DNA of 64,000 nt, taken from positions 21,428,058 through 21,492,057 of the forward strand of contig CM049310.1 of the NCBI GenBank assembly GCA_026874595.1, given 5' to 3'. The DNA comes from Sipunculus nudus (lineage: Eukaryota > Annelida > Sipuncula > Golfingiida > Sipunculidae). Under the pieces are notes generated by a model. The model had not been told where the DNA came from. It did no database searches and worked only from the letters and a program-made list of their open reading frames with translations. Shown piece by piece: positions 52,901 to 60,674 of the stretch (positions are counted from its first letter, which is position 1; each line of letters starts with the position of its first letter). A program made the translations under genes and the position numbers.

Positions 52901-55900
52901 AAACATATTATCCGCAAAACTCTGTTTTGGCGGATACAATAAACCTCACCTGCTGTTTTAGTCTGTCGACCTCTCTGTGCTTCTCATTTAACAAACCATC
53001 CATCTCCTGAAGCAGAGCTCCCTTCTCCTTGTATTTATTTTCAGCCAGGGTCACTTCTTGTTGAAGCTGATGTAACCTATATATATGAAATAAATCTAGA
53101 TGATTTTTTAATTTGTCTTTAAAAAGGGATGGCAGAGAGCAATCATATAAAACATTTATGTGAGACACAGAAACAGGTTTCCTGAGGACAGATTAAAAGA
53201 GGTAAAGAAACAAAAGTATTTTTTATCATAGAATCTTTTATAATTATAAACATCATAAAATTTTTATTTATTATAAGATATTGGTAGAACATCACTGCAA
53301 AGAGGCATTCATTACCAAAAATACATTTCTGTATAACAAAAATGTATGTTATATAACTAGTAAAATATTTTAATAAAATGTAGTAAACTTCCTATAAAAT
53401 GGCCAAACTAGTTATAAATGAAACCTGAAGCATTCTTCTTAGAGCACACTGATGGTGCAATAATGACTACCATATTATGATAATATCTTTCAGTGATCAA
53501 CATGATTCAGGAGAACAGTCTTTTACCTTTGTGTCATTTGCTTGGCCTGTGTGTCCAGCTTCTGAAAATTAGCATCTTTCTCCTTGATCACCTGCAGATA
53601 ACATTTTTTTTTTATTACATTTAGAATCCATTGTAATATTGGGAAAACTACATCAAGAAAAGAAAAATGGCACTAAAGTGCCATATCAGTATAAAATATG
53701 TGCACTCTTGGAATAAAGTGTTTTTATTTTTCAAATGTGCGATCAATTCAGCTCAGTTGATATCCAGAAAAATGTCCAAACTATAAAGCTAAAAACCTAA
53801 AATCCACTACAAAATAACACAGTATGTCACATCCACAGATAATTACTCATTTCAGACTCAACTGAAAGGAGTCCAATAGAAAAAACAAAAGAATGCATTC
53901 CTGGGTGCAAGCAATAATGGGGTGCTGTCAGTATAGTAGTAGAAAGGTACTGAGACAAATTTGGGAGAGTACCTTTGCAAACTGGTAAACTGGAATTCAG
54001 GCTGGTTTTGTGACATAGCATTGCTAATAGCAAATTATGCTACACTGAGAGCTGATTATGCCCATATCTTTGAATTCTATTACAGCTGTTTACAGCTCAA
54101 GTAACAGCAATAACTCATACTCACACTTTTTTTGCTTCACATTAACAGCTACTCACAGCTTTTATATGAATATCATGCACTGCTGTTCACAACTCTTTTC
54201 TTACAATGTGAGCTACTCACAGCTGTTATATTCTTATCATGCACTACTAATCACAGCTCTTTCCTTACTATGGGAGCTACTCACAGATGTTATATTCATT
54301 TGACTGTTACTCAGAGCTGTTAATCTTAAATCAGGAATTACTGTTCTTAGGTACTTCCCCAGCTCACAGCTGGATACCCTCTGTTATGAATTACAGCTGC
54401 TGTAAGCTGCTCACAACTGGTTCACCTGTATTATGAAATGCTACTGTGAGCTATTCACACCTGGTTGACTTTATGATGAATTATTCATAGCTGCTGTAAG
54501 CTACACACAGCCAGTAAACCTACATTACTGACTACTCACAGCTGTTGTAAGCTACTCACAGCCTGTATCTCCTCCAGCATGTTTTCCTGCTGCTCCTTGA
54601 CCTGATTCAGCTCGTGTACCTCAGACTTGAGCTTGTGAATGTCCTCCTGGGCCTTGACCAGCTCCACACCAGCACTGTGAGCCCTGTGCTCAAGCTCCTC
54701 AGCTTCACGCACTGTACTGTGATAGCCTTCCTTGGCATTTTCATATGTCTTCACAGCTGTTTTAGCCTACAGGAATTTATAATTTTAAATGGCAACATTT
54801 TTTACATAAAACAACCCAGTTTCTGTTTTTTTGTGTGGTTCAAATCTTAAAATTTCATAAATAAAGAACATTAATTAAGAGTAGACCTCAGCTCATCACT
54901 GCTGCACAGATTATATATTTATGAGGAATTTCAGGGATAAGTTACTCTTTCAAAAACACTTATTGTAAAACATAACCAAATGAGTTGTTCCTGTGTTCTT
55001 ATCAGTATAGTAACATTCACTTTGCCTCCTATCTGATATTTTATTACATAAAGCCTCTGTCAAAGCAAGGCAAAGACATTATACAGTACCACTGCACTAT
55101 GTGTGATGCTATCCGCATTTAAAAACAAAGAATATGTTTACATATCATCTATTTCCCTGCCAGGGTCCAAAATATGCAAAAGCTGATTTATGCTAACTAG
55201 CTCTACAGAATAAATTTATAATCTGCTATCATAAATGAGTAACACATCTTCAACCAACCCCTTCTCTGGCATCTTTGAGCTCACTGGTACACTCCTGAAG
55301 CAGTCTGTCTGCCTCTCGCAATTCTGCCCTCCGTTTAGCCAGCGTTTCCTCCAGGCACTCAATCTCACTGCTCAAGTACTGCTTCCTGGAACCCCAGCGA
55401 TGAGGATCAAAATCATAATCATAATCGGCATCTACCTTGTTTGGATCTCTGTTCCCTGCCAGGAAAGCTCTGTAATAAATAATTTATTTATAAATACACT
55501 AATTACAGTGAAACTGTTTTGAAAAGCCTCTTCTCTTCCACAAAGGTGACACACACATTTGCACTGTTACATTGGTGCTGGTGTATTCTGCAGAACACAA
55601 AATTAGCAGTCTTATGACATGCAATGACTCGAGTCTAATTGCTGGTCAGGAGAGAGTATCTTAGTTTTCTTCTGTAAATTGCATAAAAGGTCTGAAGTAT
55701 ACTTATTAGTCTGGAGTTAATATTCCTTAAGTAGAGCAGGTATAGTAACACTCCCATGTTTGAGTAATACAAATACTAAATCAGGAGTTTACAACTCTCC
55801 CCGTTATGAAACCCAGAAAGTATAAACATTTTCTGGTTCATTTACATGGTGAGACTCTTGTTTCCTGGTCCTCGGTTCTGTAACGAAGAACAAAATTACC

Positions 55901-58512
55901 TCACTTGAAGCGTAGACTGAGTTCTTATCTATTATAGATTATTACTGAATGTATTATACCCCTTTTGAATTAAGCCCAAGTTCCATGTTGACACATTACC
56001 TTCTACTTGCTTTTCTGGCTTTGGGTTTTCCATGATAAAGTTCTTCTAACTCCTTTTGAGCAGCGTCTCTCCTCTCTATCAGAGTCATCTCTAACTCGTG
56101 CATCTTTTTCAGCTCTGCCTTCTGCTTCTCCACTGCCATATCCAGGGACTCCAGCTCAGCTCTCCTCTCCTGAAAATAAAAATGACCCTTCTGATTAATT
56201 ACTGCTTTAGCACATTAATGACTATGTGCTCATACCTGTGAATACTTAACAAAGAAAATGGACATTTTGATCATTTCTTTTTTATCCTAAATTTAATGCT
56301 TTCATTGTCTAGAAATAATGCTAATTGTGATTAATTTCTTTACAGATTACAAATATCATTACGAATGATATTTAATTCACTTACCAAATATGTTCACTCA
56401 AAACTGGAATGCATTTGTTACTGTTCAGATTGTAGCACTACTCTTGGTTTTAAATAAATAGTAAGACATGACAAGTTGGTAAAGAATGAAAATTCTCAGT
56501 AATCACTTAACAGTCAATGCAAGTAGTAAAGCAGGATGTATTCATTTCTACAATATATATTACAATATTATACAAATGATACCATGTTTGTCAGTAATTG
56601 TGTAGGATACATACCTCTAACTCTGCCTGTAACCGTCTGATGGCCTGTCTCTCCACATTGTCATCGAACATAACAACCTCGCCATCTGGTGTCAGCTCCT
56701 GATAACACAATTAACATGGATGCTCCAATTAGAAAAGAGATTGGAAATTTTTTAAGAATAATTCTCATTCTAGTCTTAAGAAGTTAACATATACAAAATC
56801 TTCGAAAGCCTTATCTACACGGTTCTCATTGAAGGACTATAAAACCAGTGTAAGGCCAAAAAAAAGTATGGTTCTCAAGACTCTTTTTCTCAGAAACCAG
56901 TGCCGGCAGGCAATATTTTGTTTTTACCTATTTTTGTATGTTTAGATAAAAATGACCAGAGAAAAGAGAAATGCATGAAAATAACAGATTTTTGCTAAAC
57001 AGGTAAAAGCACTACATAACAAAGGAAATCAAAATTGTATTATCTTATCTTCTTGAAAGATGAAAATCAAAATTAAAATTTTTGATGCTGGGAAGAAAAA
57101 CTGACCCGGGCGGTGCCTGAGAACCATACCTTTTGTTTTTTTTTTTGGCCTAATCCATTTGGCTTTGTGTAGTATTCATACCTTTTGCTCCTTGAGTTTG
57201 GATTTCAGAGATTTTATTTTCTTCTGCAGTGTTGCAACATAATCTTCCTGTAATAAACACAAAACATCAAAATATAATCACCTTTTAAGTTGATATGTTC
57301 ATTAGTTTTACATGAAAATCCATTTTTTACATTAACAAATTCAGAATTTTCATCAAGTAATAAAAAAAGGTTTTTAATGACTAGCTATAAAACTGAATAA
57401 AGCATCCATGACCTCATTTATTGGTCATGTAAGCAATATTTTATTGTGTTTATACATTATTGAGAAAGAAAGCTATGACAAATATATAACTAGAATACGG
57501 GTAGTCGACAAGCGACTACGTGTATCCGCCAAAATCAAAGAAGGATGGGTGAAGAGAGGCATGGATTGAGTGGCAAGAGGATATAGAGTTACTATGTTAC
57601 ATATTAGAATGACTCTCTGCCTAATAAACATGATTGTAGGTGGCGCCACCTGTTATCTGAACGAGAAACTATCCAAGATGTATACATATGCAAAATTTCA
57701 TGTGGAAAAGTCAAACCACTGCAGAGATATGAGTGATTTTATATCACACCAGACAAACAGATGGACACTGTGCAAACATGGCTGCAGGTGGGGCCACCAT
57801 TTTTGTGTATGTTATAAAGCTATCCAAGGGCTACATTTGTGTAAAAATTTTTTCCTGATTGGTTGAACGAGTCTGGAGATATAAGCATGGATGTCTACAG
57901 TGTGAACGTGAATGTAGGTGGCGCCACCTGTCATAAAATCAAGAAAGCTATGCCGGATGTATACGCATGCCAAATTTCAGGTAATTTGGTCAAACCTTTG
58001 CAGAGATATGAGTGATTTTAACCCAAGGCAGACAAACAGATGGACACTGTGCAAACATGGTTGCAGGTGGCACCACCTTTTGTTGTGTATGTTATAAAGC
58101 TATCCCAGGGCTACATTTGTGTAAAAATTTTTTCCTGATCGGTCAAACGGTTCCCGAGATATGTGGGTTTATGTGTGGAAACAGACGCACAAACGGACGC
58201 TGGGCAAAGAGGAAAGGTCAGAGATCAAGGTCACTTGGTTAGGCACCAGTTCACATGTGACCCGATAATTTGTGTAAGTTTCAGAAAAATCGGTCCAGTA
58301 GTCTCAGAGGAGTTCTCCGGAAACGAACCCCGCGGCGGCGGCGGAACCCGGTCAAAAACATAGTATCCGCAAAACTTCGTTTTGGCTGATACAATTATGT
58401 CGTGCCCTATAAAATGGTATGGTTACCAAGTCATGATGCTCTGGCACGGTACATATCAGGGTGTCATCAGGCTGCATGCTGGTCTTCTTCAGGATACCCT
58501 TCCTTGGCGCAT
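33428..58512 (-). CDS. CNTRL: Centriolin (CNTRL/CEP110), C-terminal part, 24 exons
   Basis: Twenty-four minus-strand exons join in one reading frame with canonical splice sites (one GC donor) and give about 1045 residues (3137 bp), almost all heptad-rich coiled coil. Recognition rests on remembered human centriolin: VPEHHDLE against VPEHHNLE, KRRAELREADRLL against KRRSELREADRLL, an EELEHRA against EELERRA block, and a near-terminal TLQNLRRKLNTLEQVL against TLHSLRRQVDALGELV. Exon order follows the human protein. Centriolin is a large centrosomal protein of the mother-centriole subdistal appendages and the midbody, needed for late cytokinesis. The N-terminal LRR part is not in the window and must lie upstream, beyond 64000. 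Many introns are phase 0, as is common in coiled-coil genes. Exon limits were placed by eye from splice signals and phase; small exons in the longest introns could have been missed. Confidence 0.9.
34061..34337 (+). repeat. tRNA-derived SINE, unit 1
   Basis: A box TAGCAAAGCAGTTGG (34118-34134) and a perfect B box GGTTCGAATCC (34161-34171) lie about 30 bp apart, followed by a non-tRNA body (CAGAATTTTCCCCTGAGC). Unit 1 is followed directly by unit 2 with a period of 277 bp. It lies in the CNTRL intron between exons 23 and 24, opposite to the gene. Confidence 0.8.
34338..34496 (+). repeat. tRNA-derived SINE, unit 2 (truncated)
   Basis: Repeats the start GGGTGACATAAAA and the A box and B box (GGTTCAAATCC at 34435) of unit 1, then stops in the body after TTCGTAACAA. 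The two units form a head-to-tail pair. Confidence 0.8.
34722..34829 (-). CDS. CNTRL: CNTRL exon 23
   Basis: 108 bp, 36 residues, phase 0 at both ends, acceptor ttttag, donor gtctgt (weaker). It codes IRASTAAASKRAQLEDLQAS and ends HMVQKQDFLK, which leads into the EQLKQKMMQHQ start of the last coiled-coil exon. Confidence 0.82.
35727..35855 (-). CDS. CNTRL: CNTRL exon 22
   Basis: 129 bp, 43 residues, phase 0 at both ends, acceptor ttgacag, donor gtaggt. It codes EVSHGLAELEKSRIDAEEEA followed by an acidic coiled coil ending NLKDNLNT. Confidence 0.82.
36362..36442 (-). CDS. CNTRL: CNTRL exon 21
   Basis: 81 bp, 27 residues, phase 0 at both ends, acceptor ttccag, donor gtaagt. It codes LKILEEVQNGEQKLENTLKE and ends TDIKA. 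The pattern resembles the human ISDAMRTLKSEVKDEIRTSL region. Confidence 0.82.
37268..38806. mobile_element. Family B tandem-core element (180-bp units, ATGCCCCCGCC ends)
   Basis: Starts AACTAG, a weak hairpin (GTGT/ACAC), then ATGCCCCCGCC at 37293. The core has about eight units of about 180 bp: the block around AGGAGCCGTAAAA recurs at about 37537, 38057, 38237, 38417 and 38597, with diverged forms near 37716 and 37877. It ends in a GGACGGAATGACGGAC stretch and a hairpin whose right arm, GGCGGGGGCAT (38794-38804), is the complement of the 5' motif. It ends about 50 bp from exon 20. Confidence 0.88.
38857..38985 (-). CDS. CNTRL: CNTRL exon 20
   Basis: 129 bp, 43 residues, phase 0 at both ends, acceptor ctaaag, donor gtacaa. 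It encodes DQQQLKAQHRIQIRELETTS and ends LQEELSVTRAELQE. A 1.5-kb tandem-core repeat ends about 50 bp into the downstream intron. Confidence 0.83.
39342..39425 (-). CDS. CNTRL: CNTRL exon 19
   Basis: 84 bp, 28 residues, phase 0 at both ends, acceptor ttgacag, donor gtatgt. It codes DHESASRTIAQLELEISHLN and ends RQLDDKLK. Human centriolin has DNHERARRLMKELNQMQYEY at the comparable place, with a shared DxHExA start. Confidence 0.82.
39795..39895 (-). CDS. CNTRL: CNTRL exon 18
   Basis: 101 bp: two bases plus 33 codons, acceptor tttacag, donor gtttgt. It encodes GELRQRREERDQLVSELEQS and ends NLREALAK. Comparable to the human EKQVASLKEALK neighbourhood by pattern; the frame is fixed by both neighbours. 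Confidence 0.82.
40353..40422 (-). CDS. CNTRL: CNTRL exon 17
   Basis: 70 bp, 23 codons plus one base, acceptor ttccag, donor gtaaga. It codes RDLDRKGHTEERFIDLERRV, a charged heptad segment. Its phase 1 end is completed by GA of exon 18 to give Gly. Confidence 0.78.
41200..42786 (+). repeat. Tandem array with estrogen-response-element-type palindromes, closing with family C hairpin
   Basis: Units of about 110-160 bp repeat GAATATAGGTCAxxxTGACCT, then TTCTAGGYCTAAC and CTGGGTGCTCAAA. Seven of nine palindromes are perfect AGGTCAnnnTGACCT: 41257, 41519, 41677, 41826, 42081, 42236 and 42588; those at 41365 and 41937 have one change. A GGTGGTGCCGCC site lies at 42418. The array ends with a perfect hairpin (42752-42786, arms TTTAGCTCAGATGACT / AGTCATCTGAGCTAAA). 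Confidence 0.9.
43290..43470 (-). repeat. Degenerate tRNA-derived SINE fragment
   Basis: On the minus strand a TAGTGGTGATAAAGC stretch, like an A box, is followed by GGTTTGAACCC, like a B box. Both differ from consensus. Confidence 0.3.
43575..43892 (+). CDS. Hypothetical secreted-like ORF inside a CNTRL intron
   Basis: A 105-codon frame on the strand opposite CNTRL. The start has A at -3 and G at +4. Residues 1-22 (MDITTYRLLVLFLSMCLLYV) look like a signal peptide, followed by two N-glycosylation sequons near residues 25-28 and a second hydrophobic stretch around residue 70. No family is recognised, and an AT-rich intron can give a frame of this length by chance. Confidence 0.2.
   Translation: MDITTYRLLVLFLSMCLLYVGAHQNKTNSTRASGSKSDKSELCKWCFATSDLSTSAYMQPTTLGYMFFPFVNIAVFTNMLLINKVIHPSQRPYKNFSQPKLPLDH
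45210..45311 (-). CDS. CNTRL: CNTRL exon 16
   Basis: 102 bp, 34 residues, phase 0 at both ends, acceptor tttgcag, donor gtacaa. It encodes KLSSRKLEYQQLNAELTNDQ and ends with DKLSSGQ. The next recognised exon is about 4.8 kb away across an intron holding a tandem array, so a small phase-0 exon could be missing between them. Confidence 0.8.
45312..45756 (-). other. CNTRL: GC-AG intron of CNTRL
   Basis: The intron between exons 15 and 16 starts gcaagg after AAG and ends tttgcag. A GC donor with otherwise strong consensus is the standard form of the rare GC-AG class. Frame is kept on both sides. Confidence 0.6.
45757..45945 (-). CDS. CNTRL: CNTRL exon 15 (GC donor)
   Basis: 189 bp, 63 residues, phase 0 at both ends. 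It codes ELAEKQKKKAEYEEVLQKLQ and ends SLTQYEDLTK. The acceptor is gagtag. The donor reads AAG|gcaagg, the usual context of a minor-class GC-AG intron; no in-frame GT of comparable quality lies nearby (the next, ACA|gtagtc, is weak). Confidence 0.82.
46566..46639 (-). CDS. CNTRL: CNTRL exon 14
   Basis: 74 bp: two bases completing Gly, then 24 codons. Acceptor ttttag, donor gtgagt. It encodes HRSDLSQLDGELESKKKDLK and a basic end. The position corresponds to the human NLEKLELNVRKLQQELDQL area, though the match is by pattern only. Confidence 0.8.
47160..47317 (-). CDS. CNTRL: CNTRL exon 13
   Basis: 158 bp: one base, 52 codons and a final G (phase 1). Acceptor caccag, donor gtaagt, both strong. 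It contains SQSQLESEVDSAQAHLSNLE and ends KELDSLTITLN. A glycine-bearing segment (ASKGQGAS) interrupts the heptads. Confidence 0.85.
47654..47871 (-). CDS. CNTRL: CNTRL exon 12
   Basis: 218 bp, 72 codons plus two bases, acceptor ctccag, donor gtatac. It encodes EKHHLAALQSELRDKKQDLK and runs as unbroken coiled coil to KALEQKLQLMR. Its phase 2 end is completed by the first base of exon 13. Confidence 0.85.
48416..48604 (-). CDS. CNTRL: CNTRL exon 11
   Basis: 189 bp, 63 residues, phase 0 at both ends, acceptor caacag, donor gtaacg. It starts VRNEISDAEMDLQIVTASCN and continues with regular Leu/Gln heptads. It corresponds to the human ENLQVVLRQMSKHKTELKN region by position and pattern rather than by strong identity. 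Confidence 0.85.
49533..49619 (-). CDS. CNTRL: CNTRL exon 10
   Basis: 87 bp, 29 residues, phase 0 at both ends, acceptor tgcatag, donor gtaggt. It encodes SIEVEVQGRLSEKRAIEQEI and a Lys/Glu-rich end. A long (TA)n tract lies upstream of it in the gene direction, around 49.9 kb. Confidence 0.82.
49865..49928. repeat. (TA)n microsatellite
   Basis: About 64 bp of pure TA in the intron between exons 9 and 10. Confidence 0.95.
50522..50686 (-). CDS. CNTRL: CNTRL exon 9
   Basis: 165 bp, 55 residues, phase 0 at both ends, acceptor ttttacag, donor gtagtc. It starts ITSHHSELDELDHQRAQRQS, directly comparable to human VTSQQQEMAVLDRQLGHKKE, and ends with VEKRRDHIK (human TEKCNHIR). Continuous coiled coil. 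Confidence 0.88.
51207..52938 (+). mobile_element. Family A tandem-core element, copy 1
   Basis: Starts AACTAGAATACGGG, a 5' hairpin (GTAGTTG/CAACTAC), then TGTATCCGCC. The core repeats blocks of about 280-290 bp, each with two GGTGGCGCCACC palindromes (51500, 51779, 52057, 52189, 52339, 52469, 52617 perfect). The end is a GC-rich GGCGGCGGCG stretch and a hairpin at 52909-52936 with right arm TTTTGGCGGATA. The ORFs in it are products of the tandem units, not genes. It ends 13 bp from the donor of exon 8. Confidence 0.9.
52950..53076 (-). CDS. CNTRL: CNTRL exon 8
   Basis: 127 bp: one base plus 42 codons, acceptor tatatatag, donor gtgagg. It contains LHQLQQEVTLAENKYKEKG and ends NEKHREVDRLKQQ, corresponding to human QAKRAELEKLKSQ. 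The terminal hairpin of a repeat element begins only 13 bp into the downstream intron. Confidence 0.88.
53527..53591 (-). CDS. CNTRL: CNTRL exon 7
   Basis: 65 bp, 21 codons plus two bases, acceptor ctgcag, donor gtaaaa. It encodes VIKEKDANFQKLDTQAKQMT, equivalent to human VAAKDSDFQCLSKK. Its phase 2 end is completed by the G that opens exon 8 to give Arg. Confidence 0.85.
54080..54558. repeat. Degenerate tandem repeat carrying GTGAGTAGC (minus strand) next to exon 6
   Basis: Units of roughly 60 bp built on GCTACTCACAGCTGTT repeat up to the exon 6 edge. On the gene strand each good unit reads ACAGCTGTGAGTAGC. GTGAGT occurs at the real donor (54554-54559) and again at 54534, 54279, 54215, 54151 and 54119. 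Confidence 0.8.
54560..54766 (-). CDS. CNTRL: CNTRL exon 6
   Basis: 207 bp, 69 residues, phase 0 at both ends. It begins AKTAVKTYENAKEG and includes EELEHRAHSAGVELVKAQED, matching the human EELERRAQETAVNLVKADQQ region. Acceptor cctgtag, donor gtgagt. The donor sits inside a degenerate repeat in which the same GTGAGTAGC sequence recurs downstream. Confidence 0.9.
55259..55469 (-). CDS. CNTRL: CNTRL exon 5 (KRRAELREADRLL block)
   Basis: 211 bp: one base, then 70 codons. This is the best diagnostic exon: IECLEETLAKRRAELREADR is close to human IECIEKTLLKRRSELREADR. It is preceded by an acidic, aromatic insert (DADYDYDFDPHRWGS). The acceptor is ttattacag. The donor, GGG|gttggt, is weak, but it is the only nearby GT that keeps the frame into exon 6; the 3' edge is less certain than the rest. 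Confidence 0.88.
56000..56169 (-). CDS. CNTRL: CNTRL exon 4
   Basis: 170 bp, 56 residues plus two bases, ends in phase 2. Acceptor attttcag, donor gtaatg. It codes ERRAELESLDMAVEKQKAEL, then a Glu/Lys-rich helix, and closes with a basic segment (GKPKARKASR). Phase 2 is matched by the single leading base of the next exon. Confidence 0.85.
56615..56698 (-). CDS. CNTRL: CNTRL exon 3
   Basis: 84 bp, 28 residues, phase 0 at both ends, acceptor ttatcag, donor gtatgt. It contains ELTPDGEVVMFDDNVERQ followed by a short helical stretch (RRLQAELE). The acidic non-heptad opening is a break in the coiled coil. Confidence 0.82.
57182..57247 (-). CDS. CNTRL: CNTRL exon 2 (coiled coil)
   Basis: 66 bp, 22 residues, phase 0 at both ends, acceptor ttacag, donor gtatga. 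It starts EDYVATLQKKIKSLKSKL, an opening of heptads rich in Lys and Leu. It aligns by position with the human segment following VPEHHNLE, which also contains HLKSKK. Confidence 0.85.
57488..58392 (+). mobile_element. Family A tandem-core element, copy 2
   Basis: Same start (AACTAGAATACGGGTAGTCG) with a cleaner 5' hairpin (GTAGTCG/CGACTAC), TGTATCCGCC, a shorter core with palindromes near 57639, 57914 and diverged sites, and the terminal hairpin at 58364-58391. It ends 35 bp from the donor of exon 1. Confidence 0.9.
58427..58512 (-). CDS. CNTRL: CNTRL exon 1 of window (VPEHHDL motif)
   Basis: Acceptor ttacag, donor gtaacc. The exon begins with two bases of a split codon, so at least one upstream exon exists outside the recognised set. 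It encodes a short basic stretch (PRKGILKKTS) and then TVPEHHDL, which continues into ED of the next exon. Human centriolin has VPEHHNLE just before its main C-terminal coiled coil, so this exon marks the junction between the proline-rich linker and the coiled coil. A repeat element ends 35 bp into the following intron. Confidence 0.88.
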
Positions 58513-59310
58513 CTGTAAGAGAAGGAATAATGTTCTGATAAAAATGGGAAAATGATCATGATAACTTCAGGATCTCAGATTTATATACACTAGCTCAAGG
58601 GTACATGGTTTATTCTGACTCAAGACTGAACTAGACTTCTGTAACTGTCATGGGACACAGATCTCCACCTATCCCCCCCCTCCCAAAAAAAAAATCGCAC
58701 TTTTTGACCCCTGTGCCCTTGAAAAATAGGTCAAGGTCACTGAAATTTAGTCAAATTAATTGGACTGTGGTAGGGTACATCCTGTGTAAATATGATTGAA
58801 ATCCGACCAAAAAAAAAAGAATAATAATGACAACAATGATGAAAAATAATGTCGAAAACAAATTATAATATCATTGTTGAAAAATAATGTCGAAAACAAA
58901 TTATAATATAGTTGAGATCAGAGTCCTCACACATGGAGAAATCCAAGTTTTCCAAGCTATTTTTCTTAAAGTGATTACCTCTTGGGCAGAAATGTTTTCA
59001 CAGACGTTCTATTCTTGTGTCTTTTTCATGAATAATGAACGATTTAACCGAACCAATCAAATCACTTCTAAGGTACACATGTTCTACACAGAAATCTTGT
59101 GCAATGTTTCGATTAAGTGTTTAGCATTGCTCAGAAGGCATAAAAAATCTGACCAATCAAATAGCAATAAAAGCCAGTCCAATTTCTGGTACATGTATTC
59201 TGGTTCAGACGAAGAGTGAATAGTGTATTGTTTACATTTTGTTCGTTGGATCTTATTGGCAGTAGGGATTTTGACCCAAACACTTACTTACAAAACAGAC
59301 CATTATTCAT
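58513..59310. other. Non-repetitive AT-rich sequence upstream of CNTRL exon 1
   Basis: No upstream CNTRL exon could be recognised here. A 110-codon plus-strand frame at 58887-59219 has no recognisable domain and ordinary AT-rich composition; I leave it uncalled. Confidence 0.4.
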
Positions 59311-59314
59311 GTAA

Positions 59315-60325
59315 CATACTGTGGAAGTGGTTAATTTGGCGCGTATGAATTTTCGCGCTTTTTTCATTTTACAGCATTAGCGCATTTCGAATTTTCGCAC
59401 AAATTAGTATGTGTGGGGAATGCAATTTGTATCAAATTATCACAATATTTAATGCAACATACCTTCAACCTCACAAGCTTTGGATGACTATGTTCATGCT
59501 ACAGGCTAGTGGTTGCACGTGGTAAACAATGCGGAATTACCTTGACTTGTCACTTTTGCTGATGCTATGGTACTGCACCGAAGCACGCTGTTTGACATAT
59601 TAGTAAATTGCAGATTTGCCCAATAACAGCAACTGTGATTACTAACTAGAAGCAGTCCACTGTGTGAACAACAAGCAGAGCTGACCACAATCACGGCTGG
59701 CTCTCAGTTGTACAATTTGAAGACATTTGGAGGGGGTTCTAAGGGTCTTCAAAGTCTATTTGTTTCACAGTTGTTTCTACAAATCACTATTAGGCGGATT
59801 GGTATTCAGTTGAGATATCAATGCTTTCAAATCTTATTACGTGCAGCATGATAATATATAGTCAGACTAATCTAACATTCTGGTTGAAGAAGCCTCAACT
59901 CAAGCAATCCCGCAAGGAGGGGTTACCCGACCCACGTGACTGTGTGCCAAGCTAGAACGCTCCAATCTTCTAAGTGGTGAACGACCAAACATCAAAACCT
60001 GTCAAGCGCCCCCGATGAATACCAAAATTATGATGAAAATTATTGTGCAAATATAATAAATTTTGTATATAAAAACAGTGTTTTTCATTTTCTCAGTGTC
60101 TCATCAAACATTAACGATCTACATGAAACAGGATCATCTATTCAATCGCCTGTACTCTTTACTTGTATCTCACAATAGTGTCGGCACCTGATGGTAAAAA
60201 AAGTAAACTACACGGACATCTCTGAGGTGTTCAAAATAACGCGTGTTCTTAAATAAGCGCAAATCATGCTCCCACGAAAAGCGTGAAAATAAAAACCCCG
60301 CTAACAAAACCACTTCCACAGTATG
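59315..60325. mobile_element. About 1-kb TIR element (CATACTGTGGAAGTGGTT ends)
   Basis: CATACTGTGGAAGTGGTT at 59315 and its complement ending at 60325 enclose 1011 bp; the match weakens after 18 bp, but both sides continue with short GCG-rich text. No transposase-like ORF is present and no clear target-site duplication was found. It is more CpG-rich than its surroundings. Confidence 0.75.
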
Positions 60326-60674
60326 CCAGAGCAGCTCATTGAATATAGTCTGTGAGAGGATGGATGCCACAGACATGCAGAATTAAGATGAGGCAATTCA
60401 AAGTTGTGCATACATTAATTTCCTTTTTCATTAACTTTTTTAAATATTTATTTATAACAGAACTGGCCCACTAGGGATTCTTTTCCAGAAAACTACCACC
60501 ACCAAGCAGAAGTTTTTCAAGAAGTTTTCGGCCAAATTTGGAGATACTGATTTGTTCTTACTTTAAGTACAATTTGAGTTATGTAATAACTAGCTGATGA
60601 CCCTGTATACCGGGGTTTTTACTGGGTTGGGGAGATGTATTGACTGACAGAATTGTTGGATCCTTTTTATTAAC

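Noticed and set aside
58887-59219. A 110-codon plus-strand frame
   Set aside because: No domain, no splice context and ordinary AT-rich composition; frames of this size arise by chance in a window this long.
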